A DNA stretch of 64,000 nt from positions 316,001 to 380,000 of the forward strand of contig CP139021.1 of assembly GCA_034044135.1 (NCBI GenBank). The letters are read 5' to 3'. The DNA is from Flammeovirgaceae bacterium SG7u.111. Lineage in GTDB: Bacteria; Bacteroidota; Bacteroidia; Cytophagales; Flammeovirgaceae. Shown here one piece after another: positions 7,860 to 18,151 of this stretch. The notes under the pieces are model-generated. The model did not search any database. It was given only the letters and a program-made list of their open reading frames with translations, and had not been told where the DNA came from. Made by a program: the position numbers and the translations under genes. Numbering within the stretch: the first letter of the stretch is position 1; each line of letters begins with the position of its first letter.

Positions 7860-8450
7860 ATGAAAAAAATAGCATTAATAATAACCAGTATGCTTTTGGC
7901 AATAGGGCTAACAAATGCCCAAGATTATACCGTAGCATCGGACAGGTTACCAGAACATGATTTCAGTGAATACAAAACTTTTGACTGGGCATCTGGAGCG
8001 AAAATAAAGGAAAACAGCTTTTATACGCTCAATGATTATATCTTGAAAAATAGCATTATGGATGCCATAAAAGGTGAAATGGAAGGTTTGGGGTATGAGC
8101 AAAGTACTACTTCCCCCGATCTGTTGATCAACTTTTTGGTATTTGAAAAACCAACTAAGTTTAGAGGCTATGGGAAAGTTGTGGAGACAAACGATACCTA
8201 TTATGAATATTGGTCTTCATTTGGCTCTGATATGAAATTAAATGGTGTAAAAGAATATGACCTTGCCGAGGGTACGCTTTTGATCCATATGATTGATAAG
8301 AAAACAGGAGCCATGGTATGGCAAGGGTATGCTTCAGGCATTATGGACAACGATGTATTTGATAGAGATAAAGAGCGTATAAAAGAGGCAGTAGAACTTG
8401 TTTTTGAAAAATATCATGAAAGAGCAGATGACTTCACCACAGGTGAATAG
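7860..8450 (+). CDS. DUF4136 family secreted protein
   Basis: 196 residues with an SPI signal peptide (MKKIALIITSMLLAIGLTNAQ, cleavage near 20-21). The mature region has the DUF4136 pattern: a DFSEYKTFDW start, DYILKNSIMDAIKGEMEGLGYEQ, SPDLLINFLV, GTLLIHMIDKKTGAMVWQGYASG, and a final helix KERIKEAVELVFEKY. Family members are periplasmic or outer-membrane-associated proteins of unknown role, often lipoproteins; this one lacks a lipobox Cys. A terminator follows. Confidence 0.82.
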   Translation: MKKIALIITSMLLAIGLTNAQDYTVASDRLPEHDFSEYKTFDWASGAKIKENSFYTLNDYILKNSIMDAIKGEMEGLGYEQSTTSPDLLINFLVFEKPTKFRGYGKVVETNDTYYEYWSSFGSDMKLNGVKEYDLAEGTLLIHMIDKKTGAMVWQGYASGIMDNDVFDRDKERIKEAVELVFEKYHERADDFTTGE

Positions 8451-8683
8451 CTTATATTGAGCAAATGTGTAATGTAAGATAGGGAAATCCCTTCGGCACT
8501 GCCGAGGGGATTTTTGTGTTTGACATAAGTAACCGTTTTTTGGACGGGGTTATTTTTTCGTTAGGCTAGCGGTTCTCCGCCGGGACAAAATATCCTTGCT
8601 AGCAGCGTTACGGAATGGTTTTTTATTGCAGGCGGTAGCGGAAAAAGAAGCAGTCCAAATAAATGGTTTTTATGGTCAGTCAC
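8451..8683. other. Convergent intergenic region with hairpins
   Basis: Holds the terminator of the DUF4136 gene at its left end. The rest (about 8536-8640) is richer in G and C than its surroundings, with CTAGCGG/CCGC-type hairpin potential. No gene seen. Confidence 0.35.
8486..8516 (+). terminator. Intrinsic terminator after DUF4136 gene
   Basis: Stem AATCCCTTCGGC with GCCGAGGGGATT around a 3-nt loop, followed by five T. Confidence 0.75.
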
Positions 8684-9754
8684 TTAAAATGCTTCACCAA
8701 TTTTGAAGTATGTTCCCCAGTCTCCGTTACCTACGGCTATATCTATCCCCACATTCATATGGTTTTTGGGGAATATCATGTAGCGAAAACCCGCACCTGC
8801 GCCAGGCAAGATTTTCCCATCGTCTTCAGAGTTGATGCCGTTAAAAACAGTTGCGAGTCCGAAAAAGCCTACTGCTCCCAATTTTTTGTGGAAGTTCCAG
8901 CGGTATTCGGCTTGCATTGCCACCATTTGGTCTCCTCTATAATCGCCTTGCGTATAGCCACGAATATCCGTTCGCCCTATAATGAATTGTTGGTTGAAAG
9001 AAAGGTCTCCAATGCCAAAACCTCCGTAGAGCCTTGCTGCCACCACATCTCTGCCTTGCTTAATGGGGAAAAATTTGTTGAGTTCTATTTCTACATTGCT
9101 CGAAATAAATTCATTTCCAAAAAACTCAGGGAAAGAGTTGAACTTTATTTCCGCCAGTAGCCCTTTTCTGGGATAATACACACTGTCGCGCCGATCGTAA
9201 GAGAGTATTGTTCCCAGCCCTTGCAAGTTTACGTTAATCTCCGCCGGGATACCTATATCAAAACTTGTATCGAAGCTAGACCGAACATAATTTACCCCAA
9301 AGTAGAGCTTATCGACTACCTTCCGTTGTAACTCTACAAATAAGAATTTTGCTCCTGTGTTGTAGCCCACATATTTATCGATAGGTGAGGCTACATAAAA
9401 TTGAAAGTTAATGTTTCCATAGCCCGCCGCAGCAGTAGCTCTCCACTTATCTTCATTGAAATAGAATTTTGAAAATACCATGGCAAACCAAGTATCGTTG
9501 GTGCTGTACGTACCCAAAAGTCCCGCAATAGAGGAAGGGGAAATAGTGTCGGCAGGGTTGAGTTTGTACATGGCCATAGGCAGTGCGCCTACTGCAAGCC
9601 CAGTGGACCGGCTATAGTTGAGATAGGGAACAGGTACGAAGTTGAAGTTGCTTGAGTCTCCATCAGCCGATGCGGGAATATCTTGGGTATGCCCTTCAAA
9701 TAAGCTAAGTGTAAGGAGTGAACCAAGCAGGATTTTGAGGTATATATTTTTCAT
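8684..9754 (-). CDS. BamA/TamA-type outer-membrane beta-barrel protein
   Basis: 356 residues. SPI signal (MKNIYLKILLGSLLTLSLFEGHTQ), then alternating amphipathic beta strands and a C-terminal Phe, as expected for an outer-membrane barrel. The GRTDIRGYTQGDYRG segment (around 266-280) corresponds to the VRGF/Y loop of the bacterial surface antigen (D15, Omp85) family. There is no room for POTRA domains, so this is a short barrel-only member of the kind seen in Bacteroidota next to phosphatases or enzymes. Function unknown. Lies downstream of the giant nuclease gene on the same strand but is separated from it by a terminator. Confidence 0.82.
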   Translation of the reverse strand: MKNIYLKILLGSLLTLSLFEGHTQDIPASADGDSSNFNFVPVPYLNYSRSTGLAVGALPMAMYKLNPADTISPSSIAGLLGTYSTNDTWFAMVFSKFYFNEDKWRATAAAGYGNINFQFYVASPIDKYVGYNTGAKFLFVELQRKVVDKLYFGVNYVRSSFDTSFDIGIPAEINVNLQGLGTILSYDRRDSVYYPRKGLLAEIKFNSFPEFFGNEFISSNVEIELNKFFPIKQGRDVVAARLYGGFGIGDLSFNQQFIIGRTDIRGYTQGDYRGDQMVAMQAEYRWNFHKKLGAVGFFGLATVFNGINSEDDGKILPGAGAGFRYMIFPKNHMNVGIDIAVGNGDWGTYFKIGEAF

Positions 9755-9775
9755 CGCCGAGGTTTTCAGCGAAGC

Positions 9776-9810
9776 TAAAAAAAACAGCCCATAAGTTTTA
9801 TGGGCTGTTC
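9776..9810 (-). terminator. Intrinsic terminator after the T9SS nuclease gene
   Basis: An 11-bp stem (AACAGCCCATA, 9783-9793, with 9799-9809), a 5-nt loop and a T tract on the minus strand (A run 9776-9784). Confidence 0.8.
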
Positions 9811-9849
9811 ATAAAAAATAATTCTTTCGATAAGCGTTTAGCAGCTTAC

Positions 9850-12800
9850 CTATTTATTCCCAATCATGATTTTCACAACTGGATATTTCTGCGCACCGCC
9901 TTCTACCTGAAGCAAGTACATTCCGTTGGTTACGTTCAATTCTTGCAACTGGACTTGGAAATTATTGATTCCTTTGGTCAACTCTAAGTTGCCAAGCTGG
10001 ATTCTTCTACCAGTAAGATCGCTCAATGAAATAGAAACCTTGCCGATTTCCGTAGCAGGAATATCAATAGAGAACTGGTTGATAGCCGGGTTAGGATATA
10101 CCAAAAGCTCATTTGAGAATTGGATTTCCTTTGTAATAAGCCCACCAAGTGCTTCTCTTGAACTTGCCCCAGAAGTTACGCTTAAAATTTCTACACCTGC
10201 AAGTGCAGCAGCGTCGCCTACGGTGCTTACACTGATTTCTCCGTTGGTAACTTCTACCTGCCAAGGACCTAGTTTTTTCCAAGTACTTTCAGCAAGTGAA
10301 ACATTGGACTCAACAGTACTTCCATTTAGCTTCACATCGTAACTTTTAGTTTTGTCTTCCCATTCTACTACGTACAAATACACTTCGTAAGTACCGTTAG
10401 GAACTATACCCAACACATCTACTCCAGTACCTCCACTGGTAAGAAGAAGCGTTTTTTCAAGCATTGCTTTGTGGCTGGCAGAAGAAGCATCTTGGAAGTT
10501 CAACCAATTCATATTGAAGTTTCCACCACGTTTTGCGAGTTCACCAGACCATCCTGCCTGCCATTCGTTGCCATCGATGGTAAGGCTAGAGCCTCCTAAG
10601 TTATAAGCCTTGTAGAATTGTTTGTCTCCACTAACTGTTGGCGAATAAGTAGCCGTGTTGCTATACGGCGAAGCGCCACTTGCGTTCACAGCTTTTACCC
10701 TGTAGCTAGTAGCTTCACCTGGGACGGCAACTTTGTACATTTCAACATCAGTGTCGAGTGTAGCTATTTCTGAATAGCTTCCCGCAGAAGCGGCTTTAGC
10801 TTCCAATACGAAACTAGTTTCATTCGAAGCATTGTCGTTCCATTGGATCATCAGCTCAACTCCGTCGTTTGAAAGCGCAAGGTTGCTAGGAGCAGCTGGA
10901 GATTGAGGGTTAGGAGTACTTCCTCCTGTCCACACTTCCATTCCTGCAATACCTACTACAGCCCCAGATGTCTCTACTTTTATTTCTCCATTGGTAACAT
11001 TCACGCTCCAAGGACCCATTTTTCCCCAAGTACCAGAAGATAGATTTGCGTTACTTTCTACTTGGTTGCCATTTAAGCTTATGTTGAAGAACTTATCATC
11101 ACCTTGCCACTCTACTAGGTAAAGGTATACCTGATACGTACCGTTTGGAACGTTGGTCATGGTGACTCCAGCGCCATTTCCGTAGGTTACTTTGTCGAGA
11201 AGTAAGTTTAGGTCAGAATCATCTGGAGCATCGGCTAACGATACCCAAGAAAGGTTGGCACTTGTTCCTCTTAAGATCAAGTTTGAAGCCCAGCCTGGTT
11301 CGAATTCATTTCCATCAATAGTAAGCATCTGCCCACCACCAAGGTTTACGCCACGGTAGAAACTTAGGTCAGCACCACACTGCTCACCTTCAGAAAGGGC
11401 ATATATCGATTTTTTTTCTCTTTTCTCATTATACCATGAGATTTTGGCTTTATTACGACGATTGTCACGAATTGTAGGTGCTGAAAAGTAAGACATGCCA
11501 GCTGGAGCGGCAAACGAACCGTTGAAGAGTGTGTCTATCAACCAGGTAATCTCTACTTCGAAATCGTTAGGGTTGGTAACTTTCCATTTCCTTTCGGAAC
11601 TAGGATCGTCCGAACAAACGGAGGTAAGGTTGAGATCTTCTACAACTACTTCATCGATGCTACCTATATTTAGGCTCAAAGAAACAGGGAAGTGATCGGA
11701 AGTACTGTTCTCATAGTTGCTGTCGAAGAATTCGTAGTGAACAGTTTCAGAGCTGTCTATGTAGTTGTCGAACAGCTCATTTGTTAACATAATATGGTCG
11801 ATCATATTTTCGTAGGAAACATATGAACGGAAGCCCCTGTTGCTAAGCGAAATAGTTTTTGTATTATAGTTTGTTGGGTCGTTTATAAATGCTTCGTAAG
11901 TGGTTACCGTAGTTGAAACATCGGCAACGGTTTCGTCTACATCGTCGTTATAATCACCCAAAACAACTACGTTTTTATCTCCATAATAAGCATCTAACGA
12001 ATCTTTGAGGACGGTTACATCAAACTTGCGCATGTCGTAGCGTTCTTGAGGTCCATTGCTGCTATTTGCCCTTGCATGCAAGTTGACAAAGCATATGTTT
12101 TCAGTAGTTCCGTTCAAAGAAACTTCCGCTTCAAGCAAGAAAGGAAGCCTTCCACTTGCATAGAACCTACTTGCATCAGGGTCAGGGTAACCTGCATTGG
12201 TCAGCACGCTTCCGTCTCCTCCATTGTAATAAGGGTGGATAGAAGTCAATAGACCTTTGCTTGAGATAGGCGTGATAACCGACGTTTTGTAAAGGAAAGC
12301 CAGTTTTTGAGAATTTCCAGTTACGTTAGGAGGGTAAGAAACATTGGCAAGGTTGATCACCAACTCATAGTCAGGCAACTCGTCAGCCAAAGTCTGGAGA
12401 AGGTTTTCATCAGCAATTTCTTGGAATGCATATAAGTCGGCGTCTAGTGCCAAGATAACCGCTTTTGCGTTTTCTTTTTGAGTTGATTCTGGAGAAGGGC
12501 CATTACCCGTGCTCCCAAACCATTCGATGTTCCACGTTACGATGTCTAAGGTAGTTTCTGAAGAACCGCCATCTCCAGGATTGGAAGAAGTAGCACAAGG
12601 CAAGTCTGAACCTAAGCGAGGCAAAAGCTGTGGAGTACCATTGTAAGTTCCTACAATACCTATGACATCACAAGAAGCTGGAAGGAGTTTTCCTACCAAA
12701 TCGCTCACATCATTATCTAGTCTCATCACTCCTTCGCCACTTGCATCGCTTATGGTGAAGTTGTTGTTGCCAAAAAGTAACATGCCTGCTTGAGGGAATG

Positions 12801-15390
12801 TAGCAGACGGGATACGTACTAATTTCCCTTCGTAACTAGCTAGTTGGGAAACGGTAATATCTACTGGTGCTATTACCACATCACTTTGGATCAACTCAAC
12901 TGAAGAGATGCTTCCCAATTGCTGTAGACCGTTAAACTCGGTGCGGCTACCTGCAACTTTTAGTTCATCACCAATTTTGTAAACACCATCACCGTGTACT
13001 GTAGCATCGAAAATAGCTATTCCGCCTGTGGTATCTTGGATATAAGCCGGACCACCAAACTGATCGGAAGCGGTAAGCACACCTTGGATAATCACGTTTG
13101 ATCCAACAGGCAATGCTTTTGCTTCAGCTATGGTAATCAGATCTCCAACTGGAGGTTCGACCACCTCAGAGTTACCTGGGAATTTAGTGCCGTCTATTAA
13201 GGTTCCTGGTGAGAAAAGTTTTGTGTCAACAGTTGAGTGTTTTATAAACTCACCGGTGATATCGGGGCTTCTGGTTACAGACTGGTTGTCTCCACCTTCG
13301 CTATCATAGCTAAGAGAGTCAATAGTTTCACTGCCATTTTTAACTACAATAACATCACCACCGTTATTCAATCCTAATGAGCCAGACGAAGCTGTTTGTA
13401 CCAAAGAACCTTCAAAAGTTCCTGTTGGAGTTCCTCCACCAAAAATCACTATTGTTCCTTCAGAAGGTACTATAGTATTAGCTGGGAATATATGCCTTAC
13501 ACTTACTCCATCGCTCACTGTCCATCCTGAAATATTCAAGCTTGAAGAAGTGGAGTTGTAAAGTTCTACAAATTCATCTTGGCTAGAGTCTCTTGTTCCG
13601 TCGCCATTAGCATCGCCCGTCAGGTCGCCTGCCGGATCAGCCAAAAATTCGTTGATTAATAGTGCAATTGGAGCAGAATTTTTGCTGCCTGGGGTTGGGA
13701 GCATAGCTACATACGTGGATGTATTTCTTGCTCCGCCAGTTCCATTAGCTATTCTTTGCAAAGATTCGGATGCATTATTACCATTTTCTCCTTCATTTAC
13801 CTGAGGCTCATTTGCATTTAGTAAAACTAGCAAGGCAGCATCGTCCCCATCGTTAGTATCATAAACAATAGCATCGAATAAATTATCGGTAGTTATCGGA
13901 GTGTCATTTGGGAAATCTGTAGCGTCGCCTTCGTAAAGGGCAACGGCATCAGCTCCGTTTTGCAAGCCATTTGTAGTGAAGGCTACCATGTCAACGTTTG
14001 GTACTGAAGCACTTCCTATTACAAAGTATCCATTTGCATCGGTAGTTTGCCCATCAAGGTCTATCGCGCTATAGCTAGCATCGTCACTTCCGTTGAATAA
14101 CACAATTACTAAGCCGTCAAGCGCAGTATTTCCAACCCCACCATCGTACAATTCTATAAATTCTTCTGCATCTGTTCCTTCCGTGTCGGCATCAATCTCG
14201 TTGATGATAATATTTTCAGCAACTGAAGGAGGGAGCACGATTTCTTTAAAGTTTTCTGCACCTGGAGTGTCTGTGCCGTCTATTAGGTCAAAACCTCCTA
14301 TTTTCCACACACCCTCGCTGAGGTATACATGGCTTGGTACAAATGTGCCATCAGGGCCAACAGTGGTGCTAGAGTAAACCATTTCTCCAGAGCCAACAGT
14401 TTCTACTAGTGCAACTTCGTCTATAATGCTTTCCCAAGGAGTGGTATCTAGCACACCATCATCATCTGTGTCTAAGTCGTCACCATTTGTCCCAGTGAAG
14501 CCTTTTACCAATAAGTGGGTTACGTTATCGCTGTTTTCAAAATTTAGGTCGGTGGTAAAGTCCGCCGTTCCCAAAGCACCAAAAGTAGCTTCGGCAGCTA
14601 CAAAATAGCCACTGCTATCAATTGATTGTCCAGCTAAAGAAGTCACATTTTCTATAGTACCACTTCCTCCAGGTCCATCACCTATAACCAAATAGGTGAG
14701 CTCATCTAGCGAAGTGTTAGCAGCACCTGCCAATTCAAAATATTCGTCATCGTCAGAGCTAGGTTGGTCTACCCTGATCTCGTTGATTTTTACGCTTACT
14801 CCTCCAGATGCACAAGTAGTCGTGTGGCTGCCCAGCCCATCAAAAGTATTTTGAGGGAAACCTTCCCATTCAACAGAGGGGTCAAATGCATCAGTTGAAA
14901 CAATATCACCTTGGCAGGAAGAAGACGTTCTTCTAATGGTGTTATTTTGGGTGCTAATATCTCCAGATCCCCATTCAGAGCCAGGGTCTGTACCTACTTG
15001 CCCTATTACATCAATTATTGTAGATCCGTTTTTCAAAACAATAGCATCGTCGCCATTGAAAAAGCTAGCATTCGAAGTCAGGTCTGTAACTGCTAAAATA
15101 GCAGCATCTGCACCATCATCAGCTACTACAAAAACATCTTCAGTTGCGAGGGTTCCACTAAGTGGGATTGTAGTGCTAGGGGATGTATTTCCATTGAAAT
15201 ACATCTCAATCGTGTAAGTGCTGAGATCGACTGGAGCACCAGTTCCATTGTAAATTTCTAAGGCTTTGTTTACGTTACTTCCTTCAATGTATTCCGAAAA
15301 AAAGAGCTCGGAAGTTTGTCCATTGGCTAAGGGGACAAAGCATGTGAGCAATAGGCATAGGTATGCCAATGCATGGGTAGTTTTCTTCAT
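9850..15390 (-). CDS. ExeM/NucH-like secreted nuclease with T9SS sorting domain
   Basis: 1846 residues. Order: SPI signal 1-24; lamin-tail-like (LTD) domains at about 28-135 ([17 protein letters not shown]), 200-375, 395-560 and 576-720; OB-fold module about 751-930; endonuclease/exonuclease/phosphatase (EEP) domain about 946-1241; a bridging region; malectin-like modules about 1343-1488 and 1590-1737 with a fibronectin III domain (1498-1585) between; type A T9SS sorting domain from VYPNPA at about 1764. EEP catalytic residues are all present: Asn954, Glu991, His1105, Asp1146/Asn1148, Asp1198-His1199 and Asp1232-His1233. The LTD-OB-EEP core is that of extracellular DNases such as Shewanella ExeM, which degrade extracellular DNA in biofilms. 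Repeated LTDs and sugar-binding modules are extra. Likely released or tethered on the cell surface by PorU, encoded at 54.8 kb. Confidence 0.88.
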   Translation of the reverse strand: MKKTTHALAYLCLLLTCFVPLANGQTSELFFSEYIEGSNVNKALEIYNGTGAPVDLSTYTIEMYFNGNTSPSTTIPLSGTLATEDVFVVADDGADAAILAVTDLTSNASFFNGDDAIVLKNGSTIIDVIGQVGTDPGSEWGSGDISTQNNTIRRTSSSCQGDIVSTDAFDPSVEWEGFPQNTFDGLGSHTTTCASGGVSVKINEIRVDQPSSDDDEYFELAGAANTSLDELTYLVIGDGPGGSGTIENVTSLAGQSIDSSGYFVAAEATFGALGTADFTTDLNFENSDNVTHLLVKGFTGTNGDDLDTDDDGVLDTTPWESIIDEVALVETVGSGEMVYSSTTVGPDGTFVPSHVYLSEGVWKIGGFDLIDGTDTPGAENFKEIVLPPSVAENIIINEIDADTEGTDAEEFIELYDGGVGNTALDGLVIVLFNGSDDASYSAIDLDGQTTDANGYFVIGSASVPNVDMVAFTTNGLQNGADAVALYEGDATDFPNDTPITTDNLFDAIVYDTNDGDDAALLVLLNANEPQVNEGENGNNASESLQRIANGTGGARNTSTYVAMLPTPGSKNSAPIALLINEFLADPAGDLTGDANGDGTRDSSQDEFVELYNSTSSSLNISGWTVSDGVSVRHIFPANTIVPSEGTIVIFGGGTPTGTFEGSLVQTASSGSLGLNNGGDVIVVKNGSETIDSLSYDSEGGDNQSVTRSPDITGEFIKHSTVDTKLFSPGTLIDGTKFPGNSEVVEPPVGDLITIAEAKALPVGSNVIIQGVLTASDQFGGPAYIQDTTGGIAIFDATVHGDGVYKIGDELKVAGSRTEFNGLQQLGSISSVELIQSDVVIAPVDITVSQLASYEGKLVRIPSATFPQAGMLLFGNNNFTISDASGEGVMRLDNDVSDLVGKLLPASCDVIGIVGTYNGTPQLLPRLGSDLPCATSSNPGDGGSSETTLDIVTWNIEWFGSTGNGPSPESTQKENAKAVILALDADLYAFQEIADENLLQTLADELPDYELVINLANVSYPPNVTGNSQKLAFLYKTSVITPISSKGLLTSIHPYYNGGDGSVLTNAGYPDPDASRFYASGRLPFLLEAEVSLNGTTENICFVNLHARANSSNGPQERYDMRKFDVTVLKDSLDAYYGDKNVVVLGDYNDDVDETVADVSTTVTTYEAFINDPTNYNTKTISLSNRGFRSYVSYENMIDHIMLTNELFDNYIDSSETVHYEFFDSNYENSTSDHFPVSLSLNIGSIDEVVVEDLNLTSVCSDDPSSERKWKVTNPNDFEVEITWLIDTLFNGSFAAPAGMSYFSAPTIRDNRRNKAKISWYNEKREKKSIYALSEGEQCGADLSFYRGVNLGGGQMLTIDGNEFEPGWASNLILRGTSANLSWVSLADAPDDSDLNLLLDKVTYGNGAGVTMTNVPNGTYQVYLYLVEWQGDDKFFNISLNGNQVESNANLSSGTWGKMGPWSVNVTNGEIKVETSGAVVGIAGMEVWTGGSTPNPQSPAAPSNLALSNDGVELMIQWNDNASNETSFVLEAKAASAGSYSEIATLDTDVEMYKVAVPGEATSYRVKAVNASGASPYSNTATYSPTVSGDKQFYKAYNLGGSSLTIDGNEWQAGWSGELAKRGGNFNMNWLNFQDASSASHKAMLEKTLLLTSGGTGVDVLGIVPNGTYEVYLYVVEWEDKTKSYDVKLNGSTVESNVSLAESTWKKLGPWQVEVTNGEISVSTVGDAAALAGVEILSVTSGASSREALGGLITKEIQFSNELLVYPNPAINQFSIDIPATEIGKVSISLSDLTGRRIQLGNLELTKGINNFQVQLQELNVTNGMYLLQVEGGAQKYPVVKIMIGNK

Positions 15391-15602
15391 TATTTCAGTT
15401 GAATTTTATTGTTTGTATTTTATTATAGTTACAGATAAGCTAAAAATAAGAAGATGCCTGCTTCTTGGCAGCAAACAACTGTTAATGATCTGTAACAAGC
15501 CAAAAATGTCAAACTAAATTAAAGGAAAGTTAAACTAGAGAGGTTTTGGTTTTCTCATCTGCAAAATGATTAATATGTGCCCAAGATGAGGGGCGTTCAT
15601 CA

Positions 15603-15636
15603 AAAAAGGCGAGAACCATGGGTTCTCACCTTTTTA
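15603..15636 (-). terminator. Bidirectional intrinsic terminator
   Basis: AAAAGGCGAGAACC paired with GGTTCTCACCTTTT around a 2-4 nt loop, with A and T runs on either side. Downstream of the small secreted protein gene that ends at 15743. Confidence 0.75.
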
Positions 15637-15742
15637 AATAATTAAATGTAATAAACACAAGGGAAATAGCGTCAATTAACAATTAACAAACACTCATTCC
15701 TTATAAACCCTAATCGTTTCTTTTTTATTAAGGGTGGACTTC

Positions 15743-16171
15743 TTAGTACAGAATATCCCAACCTCCTTCTGTATTTTTTGTGGCCTCCCACCATTTTCCA
15801 AAAAGGAATAACAAGTTGGTGGTTTTATTTGCCTTAAATTCTATTTCGTTATAATAAGCGTTGTCTTCGTCTTTGTTGTGGATGGTCAGTATCTGCCCTT
15901 CCTCAGGTTCTTCTCCTTCAAAAACAACCTTATTGCCATATGTTACAGCATCATCAAGAATAATCACTTCTGGGAAATCCGTATTGATCGTGATCGAAGT
16001 CCCAGCCATTACCATGTTACTAGCCATTTCTTCTTCCATCAAAAATATATCTGAGCTAGAAGCAAAGTTTGGCGAGTAGTTGTTGTTGCTAAGCCCTTGG
16101 GCAAAGGCTCCGTCTATGCGAATTATCAACATAAATAAAACGGCTAGTACGAAAAGTATTCGAGATGTCAT
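15743..16171 (-). CDS. Small secreted protein of unknown function
   Basis: 142 residues. SPI signal peptide (hydrophobic VLAVLFMLIIRI, cleavage after GAFA). The mature protein is acidic and rich in beta-forming residues, with GNKVVFEGEEPEEGQILTIHN and a C-terminal GKWWEATKNTEGGWDILY. The latter looks like the end of a jelly-roll or tail-fibre-like domain, but I do not recognise the family. No T9SS sorting domain. Own terminator downstream; long AT-rich leader region upstream. Confidence 0.65.
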   Translation of the reverse strand: MTSRILFVLAVLFMLIIRIDGAFAQGLSNNNYSPNFASSSDIFLMEEEMASNMVMAGTSITINTDFPEVIILDDAVTYGNKVVFEGEEPEEGQILTIHNKDEDNAYYNEIEFKANKTTNLLFLFGKWWEATKNTEGGWDILY

Positions 16172-16799
16172 TTTTTTAATTTAAAGTTTGCTTGCTAGTT
16201 TAATTTCTTACACTTATCCAAAAAACATACATAAATCAATTTTTTAATATAAACTATTTGTAATCAATAACTTATGTAATTTCCCTTTTTGTGGTATAAG
16301 AGCTGATTGTATACTTATTGGGAGTTGCGTTCTCAAAATGGGAAAAATAACATGGTACATATGTATCAAGTGGTAGCTCTATGGGTTTCTATATGTGGAA
16401 AAATAGTTTTTGGAAAATAGGAAGTGGAAAACTTTAATAGGGAAGGTTTTTGAGATGTTTTTATTGAAAAAAATAAAAAATATTACATCAGATATTTAGG
16501 GATGGATATAAAGAGCGTTTGCAGAAAAATGCTAAAAATAGATCTGAGAATGGGATATTAATTATCTGGATCTAAGAAATAGTATTACTTTTTATAGATC
16601 ACAAACAATGCCACCATGGGGTGGCCTAGGTAAGGTTAGGTATTTTGCCTATGCATATCAGTGATAATTTTAGCTGTACATTGAGTTGTTATACTCATGT
16701 ACTAAGTACATTTAATGGATTTTAATTAATTTACATTGACGACCAATTAGGTGGTGTAACTCGAAATCAATAAATTTTTGTACACCCCTCCCCCTGAAA
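16172..16799. other. AT-rich divergent intergenic region
   Basis: 628 bases between a minus-strand gene and the beta-galactosidase remnant. Contains a short hairpin GCCACC/GGTGGC (16609-16625) and a palindrome ATGTACTAAGTACAT (about 16696-16710). No convincing ORF. Probably the former control region of the lost beta-galactosidase gene plus the promoter of the small secreted protein. Confidence 0.4.
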
Positions 16800-17465
16800 A
16801 TGAAAAAGTATCTAGCCATAATAATCATCTTGGCTTTTAGTAGGAGCCTTTCGTTTGCTCAAGAAGTGAAATTTGATTTCAAGGAAGTTGCAAATCCGAA
16901 ATATTTGAAATCAACCAAGTGGAGTCTCATGCGCCTGTGGTGCCTTACCCCGCATGGCAAAATGCCAGCATGGTTGCCCAAAGTAGGCTTGGAATTGAAA
17001 GCGCCTACCAGCATGAGCCAAGTAGCATGGTACGGCAGAGAACCGTTTAAAACGGAAAACGGGGCAAAAGTTTGTGGGGTGTACGAAGGCAGCGTAGCCG
17101 AGCAGCACGTGCCCTACCTTATCCCGCAAGGCAACGGCAATAAAAGCGATGTCCGTTGGTCTACGCTCACCAATGAGCAGGGAACAGGTTGGTTGGTAGC
17201 TGGGTCAACTCCTTTTGGTCTGCGTGTGTTGGAATACAGCACCGAAAACCTAAGCAGGGTGATGTACATTTTCCAACTCAAAAAAGTCGGTTACATCACG
17301 CTAAACATAGATTAAGAAGTCACAGGAGTGGGGGATACCTCGTATTCGACCTTGGAAGAATACCGAACCTTGCCTCATATTTTTGATTATAGTATTACCC
17401 TCAAGCTGTTTTCTGGCTCTACAGAACAGGCTATTGAAGCAGCTAAGTTTTATAGTAGAGGTTAG
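16800..17465 (+). pseudogene. Internally deleted GH2 beta-galactosidase remnant
   Basis: The first part is an SPI signal (MKKYLAIIIILAFSRSLSFA) followed by FKEVANPKYL, the start of a GH2 N-terminal domain. Restoring one T in the T run at 16904-16906 continues it in another frame as NQVESHAPVVPYPAWQNA (compare NPGVTQLNRLAAHPP in LacZ). At about 16975-16985 the sequence jumps to the C-terminal beta-sandwich: LPKVGLELKAP, SQVAWYGREP, VAEQHVPYLIPQGNGNKSDV, LEYSTENL, YITLNID. A TAA at 17313-17315 interrupts it, yet the same frame goes on with TGVGDTSYSTLEEYRTLP and YSITLKLF to 17465. About 2.5 kb encoding the catalytic core is missing. The intact 171-residue frame (16800-17315) could be mis-called as a small secreted protein. 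Its terminator survives. Confidence 0.85.
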
Positions 17466-17471
17466 AGATTT

Positions 17472-17510
17472 ACGTCGTGGTCGTTTTTTTACGCCCACGA
17501 CGTTTTTTTG
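17472..17510 (+). terminator. Terminator of the beta-galactosidase remnant
   Basis: ACGTCGTGG paired with CCACGACGT, extended by CGT/ACG after one mismatch, followed by seven T. Confidence 0.8.
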
Positions 17511-17544
17511 CTTGGAGGTTGGGAAGGGGTTTTGAAAGGAAAGC

Positions 17545-17592
17545 ACGAAAACCTTAATTGCATCATCTAATCATTAGAAAATCAGCACATCC
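17545..17592 (-). repeat. Post-stop GATGATT-type dispersed repeat
   Basis: Read on the minus strand, just past the stop of the gene ending at 17609: GGATGTGCTGATTTTCTAAT then GATTAGATGATGC. Same low-complexity family as at 1027-1080 and 45168-45200. Confidence 0.45.
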
Positions 17593-17608
17593 TTTTTTTA
17601 TTCCCTCA

Positions 17609-18151
17609 TTAACCAATCACTTCATAAGTCGTTTTTATCTTTTCAATCCTTGTTTTCCAAACTTTGCCGAGCAGATATACTTGTAAGGCAAAAACGCTCA
17701 ACATACCCAACGGAACTCCAAATCCTTTTTCGGTCCAGTTGCTTGTGGAGGTCAGGAACAGCATTAATGTTGCCACCGCAATTACCCGCGTGCCTATGGA
17801 AACCCAAGCGTATGTTTTGATCTTAGCCAAGTAATTGTTCAACGATGCCTTCAGAGATTCGCCTTGGATGGGGTACTGAATGATTTTGTAACCCAATAAA
17901 TTGTGCACAAGCAACAGGAGAATGGCAACTACTACGGCCACATTCCAAGCAAGAACTTTTAAGTGTCCATCAAAAATATCGTAAAATACAATTAGGACTG
18001 CTGCCCAAACTACCGTTTCGAAAATAAGCTGAAGCCGAAGCCTTTTGAGTACGGGATGGTTGCCCGTTTTTGTCATTTTTTTGATAAAATCTTTGCTGAT
18101 ATTTTTTTCTCCAGCATTCTCATAAACCGACTTGAAATCTTCTATACCCAT
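17609..18151 (-). CDS. Four-helix membrane protein paired with ECF sigma factor
   Basis: 180 residues. Cytoplasmic N-terminus of about 45 residues (MGIEDFKSVYENAGEKNISK...), then four hydrophobic segments at about 45-60, 66-86, 116-134 and 145-163. Its start overlaps the end of the sigma factor gene by 10 bases, so translation is probably coupled. That position is usual for an anti-sigma factor, but the sequence lacks a FecR or zinc-finger anti-sigma domain. The N-terminal tail might hold the sigma factor at the membrane; this is inferred from context only. Confidence 0.7.
   Translation of the reverse strand: MGIEDFKSVYENAGEKNISKDFIKKMTKTGNHPVLKRLRLQLIFETVVWAAVLIVFYDIFDGHLKVLAWNVAVVVAILLLLVHNLLGYKIIQYPIQGESLKASLNNYLAKIKTYAWVSIGTRVIAVATLMLFLTSTSNWTEKGFGVPLGMLSVFALQVYLLGKVWKTRIEKIKTTYEVIG

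Noticed and set aside
16696..16710. Operator-like palindrome ATGTACTAAGTACAT
   Set aside because: AT-rich palindromes of this length are expected by chance in such a region, and the gene it would control is a pseudogene.
16800..17315. Novel 171-residue secreted protein
   Set aside because: Its sequence is two pieces of a GH2 beta-galactosidase in a broken frame, with homology continuing past the stop codon.
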